From contig JAHCHO010000016.1 in NCBI GenBank assembly GCA_026129685.1, forward strand, positions 1 to 34,106: a stretch of 34,106 nucleotides of DNA, written 5' to 3'. Under the pieces are notes generated by a model. It was not told the origin of the DNA, searched no databases, and saw only the letters and a program-made list of their open reading frames with translations. A program made the translations under genes and the position numbers. This stretch comes from Fimbriimonadaceae bacterium. GTDB taxonomy: Bacteria > Armatimonadota > Fimbriimonadia > Fimbriimonadales > Fimbriimonadaceae. Positions 1-8,211 of the stretch are shown in pieces. Each line of letters opens with the position of its first letter. Position 1 is the first letter of the stretch.

Positions 1-1
1 C

Positions 2-454
2 CTGGGACACGAGGCGCGAGTCTCCGACCAGAAGCGGCGCGAGGATCGGCTGGAGACCGACTTGTCGGCTCTCCGGCTACGCCTTGAGAGGCTGTACCTG
101 GACAGGGCGGACGGACTGCTCTCGGACGAGACCTACGGGAGCCTGAGGACGAAGATCGAGAGCGAGATCGCCGAGAGGCGCATCGAGATCGCCGCCTTGG
201 AGAGGGCCGGTGACCGCTCGGCGGACGAGGCGCTCGCGACCCTCGAACTCGCCCTGGAAGCTCCCGCCAGGTTCGACGAGGGCGATCCCGACGAGCGCAA
301 CGAGACCCTCCGAAGACTGCTATCGAACTGCCTTTGGAACGACGGACGACTCGAGTTCGAGCTCCGAAATCCGTACGATCTGATGCTGAAAGCGGTACAA
401 AACGGTTCGGACGAGGAACCGACCTTCCCGGGGGCGACGGTCGAAAACGAAGAT

Positions 455-481
<27 letters not shown>
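2..481 (+). CDS. Large serine recombinase, C-terminal fragment
   Basis: The reading frame is open from the window edge, so the gene starts to the left; about 159 residues are visible. The visible part starts in a charged helical stretch (about residues 10-65) typical of the coiled-coil region of large serine recombinases. It continues into the family's characteristic tail, LLSNCLWNDG then RNPYDLM, which matches the common pattern 'LLSNC..DG.L...YR.PFDLL'. These enzymes integrate and excise mobile elements at att sites; the catalytic serine domain is outside the window. The stop codon lies inside the tRNA-Ile gene on the opposite strand (27 bp overlap), so the last nine or so codons are read from tRNA sequence. 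This is the layout expected when an integrase gene sits at the edge of its element beside the attachment site. It could be a decayed remnant, but the visible part has no frameshift. Confidence 0.8.
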
Positions 482-531
<50 letters not shown>

Positions 532-544
532 ACGCGGGATACCG

Positions 545-550
545 ATTGTA
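545..550 (-). promoter_or_regulatory. -10 box of the tRNA-Ile promoter (TACAAT)
   Basis: TACAAT on the minus strand lies 13 nt before the mature tRNA 5' end, leaving room for a short 5' leader. No good -35 box is visible. It is useful as a reference because the same hexamer recurs just ahead of several protein starts in this window. Confidence 0.5.
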
Positions 551-651
551 CCACGGCGATTTGGCGCGCGCCACGGGTGGGTTTGAGGGTCCTAGACGGT
601 GCGCGGGGCCGCGGCGGGAGTCTATCCTTAGGGTGCCGACGGACGACGCCC

Positions 652-1404
652 ATGGACCAGCCCCGCGAACTCGCCGAGAAGGAGCAGATCGAGATTCTGT
701 TTTGGCGCGACTCGGCCCACGAGCGGCCGGAAGCGGACTCGCTCGAGAACCTGGTCAACAAGCTCTCCGAGGCGAGGGTGTTCCTCGAAAAGCTGAGCGC
801 GTTCGGCGATCGGTTCGCGGGAGCCCAGACGATTCTCGAGTTGGGCGGCGGGCAGGGGTGGGCGTCGGCAATGCTGAAGAAGCGGTACCCGGACAAGACC
901 TTGATCGCCTCCGACATTAGTGAGTTCGCGATCGCGTCGGTCGGCAAATGGGAGCGGGTGTTCGAGTCGAAGGTGGACCGGACGTTCGCTTGCCGGGCTT
1001 ACGAAATCCCGATGGAAGACGCCTCGGTTGACCTGGTGTTCTGCTTCGCGGCGGCCCACCACTTCGTCCGGCATCGGAGCACGATGAAGGAGCTCGCGAG
1101 GGTGTTGCGACCGGGGGGGGCGGCCCTGTACCTGCACGAGCCGGTCTGCCCGCCGAGCATGCACAAGTGGGCTCATCGGCGGGTGAATCGGAAGCGCCCG
1201 GAGGTGCCGGAGGACGTGTTGATCTACCCGGAGATCGTCCGGTTGGCGAGCGAGGCGGGCCTGCGGGCGACCGTCCGCTTCGCGCCCACGACCACAAACC
1301 GCGGAGCGATCGAGACGGTGTACTACCTGGCCCAGCAGAAGCTGCCGTTCCTGCGAAGGCTCCTGCCTTCCAGCGCGGACTTTGTGATCGAAAAGGCGGG
1401 CTAG
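652..1404 (+). CDS. Class I SAM-dependent methyltransferase
   Basis: A 250-residue protein with the Rossmann-type methyltransferase pattern of the Methyltransf_11 kind. The SAM-binding motif I is ILELGGGQGW (residues 61-70), an acidic residue follows at D88 (SDIS), the motif around 123-138 is DASVDLVFCFAAAHHF, and LRPGG lies at 152-156. The substrate cannot be told; such enzymes methylate small molecules, lipids or quinones. The ATG at 652 was chosen because it gives the usual N-terminal helical extension, and because the longer open frame upstream crosses the tRNA gene and must be spurious. There is no clear Shine-Dalgarno sequence; a TATCCT hexamer at 622-627 could be its -10 box. The gene may stand alone next to the mobile-element boundary. 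Confidence 0.85.
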   Translation: MDQPRELAEKEQIEILFWRDSAHERPEADSLENLVNKLSEARVFLEKLSAFGDRFAGAQTILELGGGQGWASAMLKKRYPDKTLIASDISEFAIASVGKWERVFESKVDRTFACRAYEIPMEDASVDLVFCFAAAHHFVRHRSTMKELARVLRPGGAALYLHEPVCPPSMHKWAHRRVNRKRPEVPEDVLIYPEIVRLASEAGLRATVRFAPTTTNRGAIETVYYLAQQKLPFLRRLLPSSADFVIEKAG

Positions 1405-1429
1405 CCGACAGGGCCCGGCGGATTGCGCT

Positions 1430-1720
1430 CCCGTCATTCCCGTCACTCCTGTGTGTCGCGCGCGGTTCTCGTTCCCGCCAATCCCGTCATTCCCGTCACT
1501 CGCGTGTGTCGCGCGCGGTTCTTGTTCCCGCCGATCCCGTCATTCCCGTCACACTCGTGTGTCGCGCGCGGCTCCCGTTCCCGCCGATCCCGTTCATTCC
1601 CGTCATTCCCGTCATTCCCGTCACTCGCGTGTGTCGCGCGCGGTTCTCGTTCCCGCCAATCCCGTCATTGCCGTCATTCCCGTCACTCTCGTGTATCAGG
1701 CGCGGCTCTCGTTCGCCGCT
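1430..1720. repeat. Five tandem copies of a 53-bp repeat
   Basis: Units begin at 1430, 1483, 1536, 1589 and 1661. The first three are exactly 53 bp. Each starts CCCGTCATTCCCGTCAC, passes through GTGTGTCGCGCGCGG, and ends near GTTCCCGCCAAT or GTTCCCGCCGAT. Unit 4 is 72 bp because the inner 9-mer CGTCATTCC is repeated twice more with one extra T. Unit 5 carries one extra 9-mer and is degraded at its end. 53 is not a multiple of three, and several plus-strand frames are open through the array simply because the unit has no stops, so it is not a protein repeat. There are no unique spacers, so it is not a CRISPR array. Confidence 0.9.
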
Positions 1721-1915
1721 GTTGGCGTCGTTCCCGGTTCGTCGTCGGGCCGGAGGCGGTTCGGTGGGCCGATTCGTCGTGGCTCATCGCCTTCTTTGGG
1801 CGGGCGCCAGACGGTTCGTCAACCGATCGGGCGCGCTATGCGTACGGACTTCGGTTGGTGGGATCGCCGACTCTAGTCGTGAACGTCGCGAGAAGCGGGG
1901 GTCCGCCAACCCGTT
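1721..1915. other. Intergenic stretch with no gene seen
   Basis: Between the repeat array and the end of the DinB-like gene there is about 195 bp with no convincing coding signal or RNA gene. Open frames here are continuations of the frames that run through the repeat. No strong terminator was seen. Confidence 0.5.
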
Positions 1916-2365
1916 CTAGCGCTTAACTTCGCGGACCGCCCGCTTCAGGAGGTTCATTTGTCCCAGGTGGTAGGCGGCGTGGACGGCGAGGGCGACGAGC
2001 ACCTCGATCGCTTTCTCGTCGCTCTCCATGCGATGGTCGAAGGGCTCGCTGTTCGCGATCCGGGCCGCTTCGTCGAGGCCGGCGAGGAATTCGGCGCGGA
2101 GCGTCGGCCATTCCGAGGCCTCGGGCACGCGCCAATCGCCCGTCCAAGCCTTCATCCCCGTCGGGCGTGGCTCGCCGTGGAGCGAGGCGAGCCAGAGGCG
2201 TTGCCAATAGACGGTGTGGCACAGGTTTGTGAGCAGCGAGTACGGCAGAGGGGCGACCTCGCGGGCGGCGGCGTCCCCTTTCACGCGGAGCATGCCGGTG
2301 GGCGTCGGGACGTCCCAACCTTCCCGAATCTGGCGAAACAGGAGGGTGACGGCGCGGCGGTCCAT
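1916..2365 (-). CDS. DinB-fold metal-dependent protein
   Basis: A 149-residue protein with the DinB/YfiT-like four-helix pattern. A histidine sits in the helix NLCHTVYW (H50) and two more sit in the C-terminal helix VHAAYHLGQMNLL (H129, H133). These three histidines are the expected metal ligands, and HxxxHLGQ is typical of the DinB_2 group. Members are often thiol-dependent transferases or hydrolases of unknown substrate (bacillithiol or mycothiol type), and the substrate cannot be assigned here. The ATG at 2365 was chosen over upstream starts because a TACAAT box ends 7 nt before it, which predicts a leaderless mRNA, and because homologues start close to this point. It diverges from the barrel protein at 2440 with only 74 bp between them. 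Confidence 0.75.
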   Translation of the reverse strand: MDRRAVTLLFRQIREGWDVPTPTGMLRVKGDAAAREVAPLPYSLLTNLCHTVYWQRLWLASLHGEPRPTGMKAWTGDWRVPEASEWPTLRAEFLAGLDEAARIANSEPFDHRMESDEKAIEVLVALAVHAAYHLGQMNLLKRAVREVKR

Positions 2366-2372
2366 GCGACCC

Positions 2373-2378
2373 ATTGTA
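2373..2378 (-). promoter_or_regulatory. -10 box for the DinB-like gene (TACAAT)
   Basis: TACAAT ends 7 nt before the ATG at 2365, so transcription would begin at or within a base or two of the start codon. No ribosome binding site is possible in that space. Confidence 0.55.
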
Positions 2379-2426
2379 CGAGACATCGTTTGTGCCGGGA
2401 CCCGTCGGGAAGCCGGGCGTTCCGCC

Positions 2427-2432
2427 GACAAT
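2427..2432 (+). promoter_or_regulatory. -10 box for the barrel protein gene (GACAAT)
   Basis: GACAAT ends 7 nt before the ATG at 2440, the same spacing as for the divergent DinB-like gene. This predicts a leaderless transcript. Confidence 0.45.
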
Positions 2433-2439
2433 AGGAACG

Positions 2440-3156
2440 ATGTCCGCGTCGCGTATTCTGTCGTGCGCCCTCGCCCTCGCCGGGTCGCCGCTCGCCTTGG
2501 CGGGAGGTCCCACCTGGCGCCTCAGCGGCTACCTCGAGGGCGTGTACAACAAGCTGACGGGGAACTCAAGCGCGGTGATCGTCCGCTACGGGACGCGGAA
2601 CGGGCCGCACGAGGTTCACGCCTTCGTGCGCAACGAGACGTTCGACACCACGGGTTCGGACCTTCCCTTCGCCTATTCGAGCCGCGGCGGCGTCGCAGGG
2701 ATCGGTTACCGCTACTACCTGCCGGGGGACAAGGTGTTCGTCTCGGCGAGCGCGGGGGTGGCGGTTTCGGGGCAGGTCAAGACGCCGGACTACCGGGCGG
2801 GCATCGTGGCGGGCGACTACTGGGAGAAGGGATCGTTCGTCGGTGATCTCTACGCGGAGGCTTTCTGGGTTTCGCGGGCGGACGACGTCTACGCCACGCT
2901 TCGTCTGCGTCCCGGCACGATCCTTAGCCGCAACAAGAACGGACGGCTATGGGGCTACGGGGTGCTCCAGGGCTGGGCGAGCGCGCACCAACGGAGCGGC
3001 ACGGAGAACAAGGTGGAAGCGGGGGTCGGCGCGGGCTACGTCTACCAAGGCGAATGGTCGCTGAACGCGGAGTTCCGGGTCGGTTACTCGTTTGCGGGGC
3101 CGATCACGAACAAGCGCTACACGAATCCCTGGGTCACCCTATCGCGGAGCTTCTAG
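2440..3156 (+). CDS. Putative outer-membrane beta-barrel protein
   Basis: A 238-residue secreted protein. Residues 1-22 form a signal peptide (SRILSCALALAGSPLALAGG). The rest is made of alternating-hydrophobicity strands rich in Tyr, Trp and Gly separated by polar turns, for example YLEGVYNKL and GYRYYLPGDKVFVSASAGVAV. It ends in VTLSRSF. A terminal Phe after alternating residues is the usual sorting signal for BAM-dependent outer-membrane proteins. No specific family or cargo can be recognised; it could be a small porin-like or OmpW/OmpA-barrel-like protein. The start at 2440 was chosen because it gives a clean signal peptide and follows a GACAAT box by 7 nt. The gene converges on the GT2 synthase with a 39-bp gap. 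Confidence 0.65.
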   Translation: MSASRILSCALALAGSPLALAGGPTWRLSGYLEGVYNKLTGNSSAVIVRYGTRNGPHEVHAFVRNETFDTTGSDLPFAYSSRGGVAGIGYRYYLPGDKVFVSASAGVAVSGQVKTPDYRAGIVAGDYWEKGSFVGDLYAEAFWVSRADDVYATLRLRPGTILSRNKNGRLWGYGVLQGWASAHQRSGTENKVEAGVGAGYVYQGEWSLNAEFRVGYSFAGPITNKRYTNPWVTLSRSF

Positions 3157-3195
3157 CTCGCGGACGGCCCGGGGCTGCTTTGGCCGAACCGTGCG

Positions 3196-5172
3196 CTACG
3201 CGGCCTGCGCGCCGTCCACTTCCGTTGCGAGCATCTTCTCGAACACTTTGGAGCGACGTTCCAGCGCGGCGAGCATGGAACGGTGGCGGGCCGAGGCGAC
3301 GTAGGCCAACAAGGACCTCATCTTGGGCAGATCCTGCTCGATCATCTTGACCAGGACCTCGATGGCGTAGGCGTCCTTGGAGAACAAGACCCATTCGAGG
3401 AGGTCGGGGAAGTTGGGCTGATCGAGCAGGGCGGACGTTGCGTTGGCGCGGACGGGCCAATCGCGATCGAACAGGAGGCTGCGCAAGCGCGGCTGGAGTT
3501 CCCACCACGCGAGGACGCCGATCGCGTTCGCGACCTCGGCCCGCACGATCGAGTCTTCGTGCCCGGCGAGCCAGGTCAGGGCCATCGAGACGGCGTCGCG
3601 GTACTGGTCTTGGATGTCGGGCGTCAGGCGTTTGAGGGCGAAGACGATCTGGTCGCGCCGGCCCGAGTTGAGTTTGGCGACCAATTCCTCGAGATCGATT
3701 TCCTCGTGGGTGGCGGCGCCCGGGCTTTGGTCGCCGGCGGTGGGAAGCGCGCCGAGGCCCTCGACGTGGTCGGTCTTGGCCCACTTCATCTGCTTCCTTC
3801 CGCGTTGCGAATCGGAGAACGCCTTGAGGGCGAGCACGGAAGCGTGCCCGTTCAGGATGTTGGCAAGGAGCATGCGCGGACCCGCGCCGAGCCCCGCCGC
3901 CACCCCGTAGACCATGGACACGAACACCGTCTTCTGGACTACGCGATACACGGTCAGGCCCATCACGACAAGGAGAATCGTAAAGAGAGGCGTGCCCGGC
4001 CGCACGACGGGCAGGATCGGCAGCGGAATCCAGCCGGCCTGGTTCATCCAGCTCGCCACGACGTAGAGGAACACCAGGTATCCGATCACGGTCGCGCTCA
4101 TCGCGACGAACACCTTGCGGTCCTTGAGGAGGTTCTCCCGTATCCGCCAGCCACCGGACCAGCCGGTCATCACCCACTCTTGAATCGAAATCCCGAGGAT
4201 CCACCGCGACTTCTGACGCACCGACCGCTTGTAGTCCATCGGGAAATAGGACCAGTTCGAGACGAAGCCGCTCCGCTTGCAGAGGGGGGTCCACCAGGGG
4301 GACTCGTCGTCGGCGAGCAAGACGTTCACGAAGACCGACCGGTAGCCGGACTCGAGGATCTTCTTGGACATCGAGTAGTCCTCGGTCAAGGAGGACTCGT
4401 TGAAGACCTGGCCGTGGTGCAGGTCCTTCAGGAAGTGGATGACGCGCCGTGAAAAGCCGGTCCCGACCCCGGCGTAGGGTACGAAGCCCGTCATCAACTC
4501 GCGGGCGGGCACGTCCTTCATGTGGTTCTCGCAGAATTCGTCGGCGTAGATCCAGTGCACCCAACGGCTCAGCTTGGTGGGAAGGGGCAGGATCGGGAGC
4601 TGAACGACGTCGACCCGGGGAATGAGGTAGTTGTAGACCAGGAATCCGTAGGGGTTGACGACGTCTTCGGCGTCGTGCATCGCGATAATGTCGAAGTTGA
4701 TGCCGTGCTGCTTCTCGTAAGCCTCGATCGCTTGAAGCACGTTGTTGAGGCAGTCGGCCTTGTTGGTCGGCCCGGGGCGCGCGGTGACGACTTTGATGAC
4801 CTCGGGGCGGGTGGCGGTGATGCGGTCGAGGGCGTTGTTGGTCTCGGGGTCGTTCGGGTAGACCCCCACGAACACCTTGTACTTCGTGTACTCGACCCGG
4901 TCCAGGATGTTCTTGACCATCTCGCCGATGACCTCTCCCTCGGCCCATGCGGGGACCATCACGGCGATCCACTGCTGTTCGCGCATGCGCAGGCGGGCCT
5001 TGGTCAGGCGATCGCGCCGCTTGAACTTGATTCGACGCATCACCCTGAGGGCGTAGCTGAAGAGGTCGTAGCGCAAGTCTTGGAGGCCACTGACGAGGTA
5101 GATCGCGGCCACGATCCAGGTTAGGACCGTGAACACGTCCCGAAGGAGAATCGACCAGTCTTGCGGCGCCAT
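3196..5172 (-). CDS. NfrB/BcsA-like GT2 polysaccharide synthase with C-terminal HEAT-like repeats
   Basis: A 658-residue inner-membrane family 2 glycosyltransferase that probably polymerises a surface glycan. A TM helix lies near residues 13-32. The cytosolic GT2 domain carries TNKADCLN (136-143), HDAED (166-170, the DxD-like site), TEDYS (263-267, catalytic base region) and the processive-synthase motif QKSRW (320-324). Further TM helices lie near 355-375 and 395-435. The layout resembles E. coli NfrB, the synthase of the phage N4 receptor glycan. In place of NfrB's c-di-GMP-binding MshEN tail, residues about 492-650 form amphipathic helix pairs that look like HEAT repeats (SIVRAEVANAIGVLAW, WPVRANATSALL). 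It starts 15 bp after the BcsB-like gene on the same strand, so the two are probably one operon. PilZ motifs were not seen. Confidence 0.8.
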   Translation of the reverse strand: MAPQDWSILLRDVFTVLTWIVAAIYLVSGLQDLRYDLFSYALRVMRRIKFKRRDRLTKARLRMREQQWIAVMVPAWAEGEVIGEMVKNILDRVEYTKYKVFVGVYPNDPETNNALDRITATRPEVIKVVTARPGPTNKADCLNNVLQAIEAYEKQHGINFDIIAMHDAEDVVNPYGFLVYNYLIPRVDVVQLPILPLPTKLSRWVHWIYADEFCENHMKDVPARELMTGFVPYAGVGTGFSRRVIHFLKDLHHGQVFNESSLTEDYSMSKKILESGYRSVFVNVLLADDESPWWTPLCKRSGFVSNWSYFPMDYKRSVRQKSRWILGISIQEWVMTGWSGGWRIRENLLKDRKVFVAMSATVIGYLVFLYVVASWMNQAGWIPLPILPVVRPGTPLFTILLVVMGLTVYRVVQKTVFVSMVYGVAAGLGAGPRMLLANILNGHASVLALKAFSDSQRGRKQMKWAKTDHVEGLGALPTAGDQSPGAATHEEIDLEELVAKLNSGRRDQIVFALKRLTPDIQDQYRDAVSMALTWLAGHEDSIVRAEVANAIGVLAWWELQPRLRSLLFDRDWPVRANATSALLDQPNFPDLLEWVLFSKDAYAIEVLVKMIEQDLPKMRSLLAYVASARHRSMLAALERRSKVFEKMLATEVDGAQAA

Positions 5173-5187
5173 GGACGAAGGATCGAG

Positions 5188-7245
5188 CTAGGCGAGTTGC
5201 GGTCTGCGCCGGGCCACGAACTGCGACACCAGCCAGACCGCGCCGATGAGGACGAGAAGGAGGATCGCGCCGAGGGTGGCGAGCATGGGCGGGGTGTACC
5301 GGTTCTCTTCGGTGGCGAGTTGGCCGACCAGCGCCTGGTACTCGTCGGACTTCAGTACGATCACCTGACCGTCTCGGTCAAGGATGGCCACGTCGCCCGC
5401 CAGGAGGTCCTGGAAGGCGGGATCGGCGGCGCGGCGGGCAAAGCGAAGGAACCCCGCATCGTCGGCAGCGAGCAGGACGTAGACCACGCCCTGGTCGTGG
5501 AACGGGGAACGGATGGCTTGGAGGATCACCTTGTCCTCCATCAGTCCCGGCATGACGGTGATGCCGTGCTTGCCCTCCAGTCGCCCGGCGGAGCTGAGAG
5601 CCAAGTGCATGTTCTCCGCGATCGGCGCAAGTCGGTTGACGTCCTTGAAGGTCCCGATCCAGAGCTGGGTCTGGGAGCCGAGCGCGTCGTTGTCAAAGGT
5701 CACGCCCACCCGGTTCGCCCTTCCCGCAAGGGATCCGATGGCGGCAAGGGCCTCGTACTGCCCGGGAGACGGGTGATCGGGGAGGCCGACGTGGACCCGC
5801 TCCGGAATGTCGCCGTCGCGCGTGCGGAGGTAGGGGAACGCGACCAAGGACGGGGGACCTTCGACGCCGCCGGGTTCGAGAACGAGCTCCGAGTCCCCGT
5901 CGATCACCGTCCAGGCGACCGACTCGTACGCCTTCGAGCAATCAATGGTGCCGAGATCGTGATAGGCCTCGACCTCGAGTTGCCAGGCGAACTTCGCGAG
6001 TTCTTCCAGGGGCAGCCGCAACTGCAGGACGCCACCGTTCGCATTGGAGGGGTCGAGCACGGTGCTGCCGACGGGGGTGCCGTTCAGTCGTACGGTGAGC
6101 AGGGAGCGAAGGGGGTTGAGGGTGGCGGAGTGCCGGAACTTCAGGCGAAGGTGCGACTGCTTGCCCAGGTTGACGCGGATCGGCCTTCGGACGTAGATCG
6201 TGGCGCGCTGGGTGAAGACGCCCGCCAACGAAACGGACGGGTAACCAAGATCGGCAAAGGTCAGACGGCCGATTCGGCCGAGCTCGTCGGACGGCGGGGC
6301 CGGCAGATCGCGATCCAGGAGCAAGACGCCCTTTCCTCCCGCCTGCTCGAGCAGGGCGGGATTGGCGAGGGCGCGGCGCGCGCGGGCCAAGCCCTGGAAG
6401 CCGTCGCCTTGGACGATCAGGGTGTGAAGCCCATCGGCCTTTTTGCGGACGGCGAGCAGTCCAGAACCCTTCGGCAGACTCTCCCCGCCGTCGGTGGCGG
6501 CGGCGGTGCCAAGAATCTTGACGGCGGGCCGATTCGCGCCCCGCCCGACGTGCAAATCGGCGTATCCGCCGGGCCAGCGTGCGGTCCAGTCGCTCGCCAA
6601 CCCCATCATGCCGAGGGCGGCGGGAACGGTGGGGGTTGCGCCAAGGTCCAAGGAGGAACGGACGAACTCGTCGGTGAGCGGGTTCAACCAGGGCCAGGGG
6701 TAGGCGGCAAGGCCGTCGCGCGCGCCCGCCACCGAGGTGATCAGGCGGGAACCGGGATCGATGCGAACCCAGTTCGCATCGTTCTCGAGGTCCTTGCAGG
6801 GTCCATCGATGGAGCGCTGGCGCGAGACCAGCATCAGTTCGTTGGTGCCTGGGCGGAGATAGCGGACGGGTACGTCCACGACCCACTGAACGAAGGCGGC
6901 ACCCGGAGCGCCGCGAAGGGGACGAGTGGCAAACGTGGTGCCGTTGACGACGAGGGTCATGGAAGCGGTCTGAGGGAGGATCGTGGGGGAGACCGCGTAG
7001 CGAAGATCGAGGCGTTGGGACGCGACGGCGACGCCCTTGGGGATTTCGTAGTACATCCGCCAACGGTTGACGGGGTCGCTCAGGGTCAGGTCCTTTCGGG
7101 TCAGGGAGAGTTCGAAGGCCTGGGCTTGGGAGAACGCCCACAACGTCGCCGCGACCGCAATGAAAGCGAAGCGCAACGCCCGGTGAGGCTTGCCCCGGGC
7201 GCACCGGCGCCGAGGTCGTGTGAAAGTGCCGCTCATCGTATCCAC
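5188..7245 (-). CDS. BcsB-like periplasmic polysaccharide synthase subunit
   Basis: A 685-residue protein related to the cellulose synthase regulatory subunit BcsB and to the BcsB-like partner found with NfrB-type synthases. The N-terminus has an Arg-rich start and a signal peptide ending AFSQAQA at about residue 43. The body is beta-rich, with carbohydrate-binding-like repeats (MTLVVNGTTFATRPL; LTVRLNGTPVGSTVL, each beside a strand-turn motif). A conserved-looking segment, GTIDCSKAYESVAW, lies near 433-446. A single TM helix near 652-675 is followed by a short basic tail, anchoring it in the inner membrane with the bulk in the periplasm, as in BcsB. The GTG at 7245 was chosen because a GACAAT box lies 11 nt upstream; the ATG at 7236 is the alternative. 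It should guide the growing glycan made by the downstream GT2 synthase. Confidence 0.75.
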   Translation of the reverse strand: MDTMSGTFTRPRRRCARGKPHRALRFAFIAVAATLWAFSQAQAFELSLTRKDLTLSDPVNRWRMYYEIPKGVAVASQRLDLRYAVSPTILPQTASMTLVVNGTTFATRPLRGAPGAAFVQWVVDVPVRYLRPGTNELMLVSRQRSIDGPCKDLENDANWVRIDPGSRLITSVAGARDGLAAYPWPWLNPLTDEFVRSSLDLGATPTVPAALGMMGLASDWTARWPGGYADLHVGRGANRPAVKILGTAAATDGGESLPKGSGLLAVRKKADGLHTLIVQGDGFQGLARARRALANPALLEQAGGKGVLLLDRDLPAPPSDELGRIGRLTFADLGYPSVSLAGVFTQRATIYVRRPIRVNLGKQSHLRLKFRHSATLNPLRSLLTVRLNGTPVGSTVLDPSNANGGVLQLRLPLEELAKFAWQLEVEAYHDLGTIDCSKAYESVAWTVIDGDSELVLEPGGVEGPPSLVAFPYLRTRDGDIPERVHVGLPDHPSPGQYEALAAIGSLAGRANRVGVTFDNDALGSQTQLWIGTFKDVNRLAPIAENMHLALSSAGRLEGKHGITVMPGLMEDKVILQAIRSPFHDQGVVYVLLAADDAGFLRFARRAADPAFQDLLAGDVAILDRDGQVIVLKSDEYQALVGQLATEENRYTPPMLATLGAILLLVLIGAVWLVSQFVARRRPQLA

Positions 7246-7256
7246 GTCCAGTGAGA

Positions 7257-7262
7257 ATTGTC
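7257..7262 (-). promoter_or_regulatory. -10 box for the BcsB-like/GT2 operon (GACAAT)
   Basis: GACAAT on the minus strand ends 11 nt before the GTG at 7245. The expected transcript start would leave a leader of only a few bases. Confidence 0.4.
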
Positions 7263-7335
7263 AGTTTCGGGAGGTCGGTCGCTCAGGCTTGGGACGAGAA
7301 AACCCGGGGATTTTGGCGGACGATCGGGTGCGCGG

Positions 7336-7341
7336 TACACT
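7336..7341 (+). promoter_or_regulatory. -10 box for the ABC exporter operon (TACACT)
   Basis: TACACT ends 9 nt before the ATG at 7351. It lies in the 105-bp gap shared with the divergent BcsB-like operon, so the two transcription units start within about 100 bp of each other. Confidence 0.45.
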
Positions 7342-7350
7342 CTCGCCGCG

Positions 7351-8211
7351 ATGCTGGCCGAACTGAAGGAGCTTTGGCGCTTCCGCGAACTCCTCGTCAG
7401 CATGGTCGAGCGCGAGCTGAAGATCCGTTACAAGAACAGCCTCTTCGGCTTCCTGTGGTCGCTGATCGTTCCTCTCGTCACGGTCGTCGTGATGACGCTG
7501 GTCTTCAAGTTCTTTCTTCGGAACGCGACGGACAACTTCAGCGCGTACGTGTTGGCGGCGTACCTGCCCTACATGTTCTTCCAGTTGGCGTTGCTCGACA
7601 GCGCCCAGTCGGTGCTCCTGGCGCTACCGTTGGTACGAAAAATCTACTTTCCGCGCGAAATCCTGCCGTTATCGCTCATTGTCAGCAACTTTATCCACTT
7701 TGTGCTGGCGCTGGTGGTGTTCTTCGCGTACCTGCTGTTCGTCTGGATTCGGCACCCGCAGGTGTGGCCGTTTCGGCTCGAGATGCTGTGGCTTCCGGTG
7801 CTGCTGGCGGTGAACCTGTGCCTGGTGACGGGCCTCGGGTTGCTCTTCAGCGCGCTGAACACGTTCTACGAGGACGTGAAGTACTTCCTGAGCGTGACGC
7901 TGTACGTGAACTTCTTCTTGTGCCCGGTGATGTACTTCAGCGAGGACGTTCGCTACTCGGGGCTGATCCCCGCCCAGTACCGGGAACTCGTGTACACGCT
8001 CTACCATCTGAACCCGATCGCGATGCTCTGCACGGCTTACCGGAAGGTGCTGGTGGCGCCGGGGCCGATCCTCCAAGGCAAGGAGCGGATCGCGCCGATG
8101 GCGCTGGACTGGGGGCTGTTCGCGGTCTGCGCGGGGGTTTCGTTGTTCGTTCTGTGGTTCGGTTACGCGACCTTCAACCGCCTGAAGTGGAGGTTCGTCG
8201 AGCGACCGTGA
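7351..8211 (+). CDS. ABC-2 type polysaccharide/polyol export permease (Wzm/TagG-like)
   Basis: A 286-residue membrane protein with the ABC-2 polysaccharide exporter pattern. The N-terminal amphipathic region LVSMVERELKIRYKNS followed by FGFLWSLIVPL is highly typical of Wzm, TagG and KpsM. About six TM segments follow. It would form the channel that moves a lipid-linked glycan (O-antigen, teichoic acid or capsule type) across the inner membrane, driven by the ATPase encoded next. The ATG at 7351 fits the family start and follows a TACACT box by 9 nt; an upstream frame of 31 codons is probably not translated. The stop overlaps the next start (GTGA at 8208-8211), indicating translational coupling. 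Confidence 0.9.
   Translation: MLAELKELWRFRELLVSMVERELKIRYKNSLFGFLWSLIVPLVTVVVMTLVFKFFLRNATDNFSAYVLAAYLPYMFFQLALLDSAQSVLLALPLVRKIYFPREILPLSLIVSNFIHFVLALVVFFAYLLFVWIRHPQVWPFRLEMLWLPVLLAVNLCLVTGLGLLFSALNTFYEDVKYFLSVTLYVNFFLCPVMYFSEDVRYSGLIPAQYRELVYTLYHLNPIAMLCTAYRKVLVAPGPILQGKERIAPMALDWGLFAVCAGVSLFVLWFGYATFNRLKWRFVERP

Noticed and set aside
1430-1720. CRISPR array
   Set aside because: The units follow each other directly with no unique spacers, and no cas gene is present.
1167-1926. Three overlapping plus-strand open frames through the repeat array
   Set aside because: They exist because the 53-bp unit has no stop codons in most frames. The products are Arg/Ser/Pro-rich with frame-shifted copies of the same repeat, and no start or promoter supports them.
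3134-4972. 612-residue minus-strand frame inside the GT2 gene
   Set aside because: Same strand but wrong frame. It is Arg/Pro/His-rich and lacks the GT2 motifs found in the correct frame.
5161-7254. 697-residue open frame antisense to the BcsB-like gene
   Set aside because: It is a GC-rich antisense shadow, rich in Gly, Asp and Val with no family pattern, while the minus strand has a signal peptide, repeats and a TM anchor.
7258-7350. 31-codon N-terminal extension of the ABC permease
   Set aside because: The extension is basic and unlike the family, and the TACACT box lies inside it, 9 nt before the ATG at 7351.
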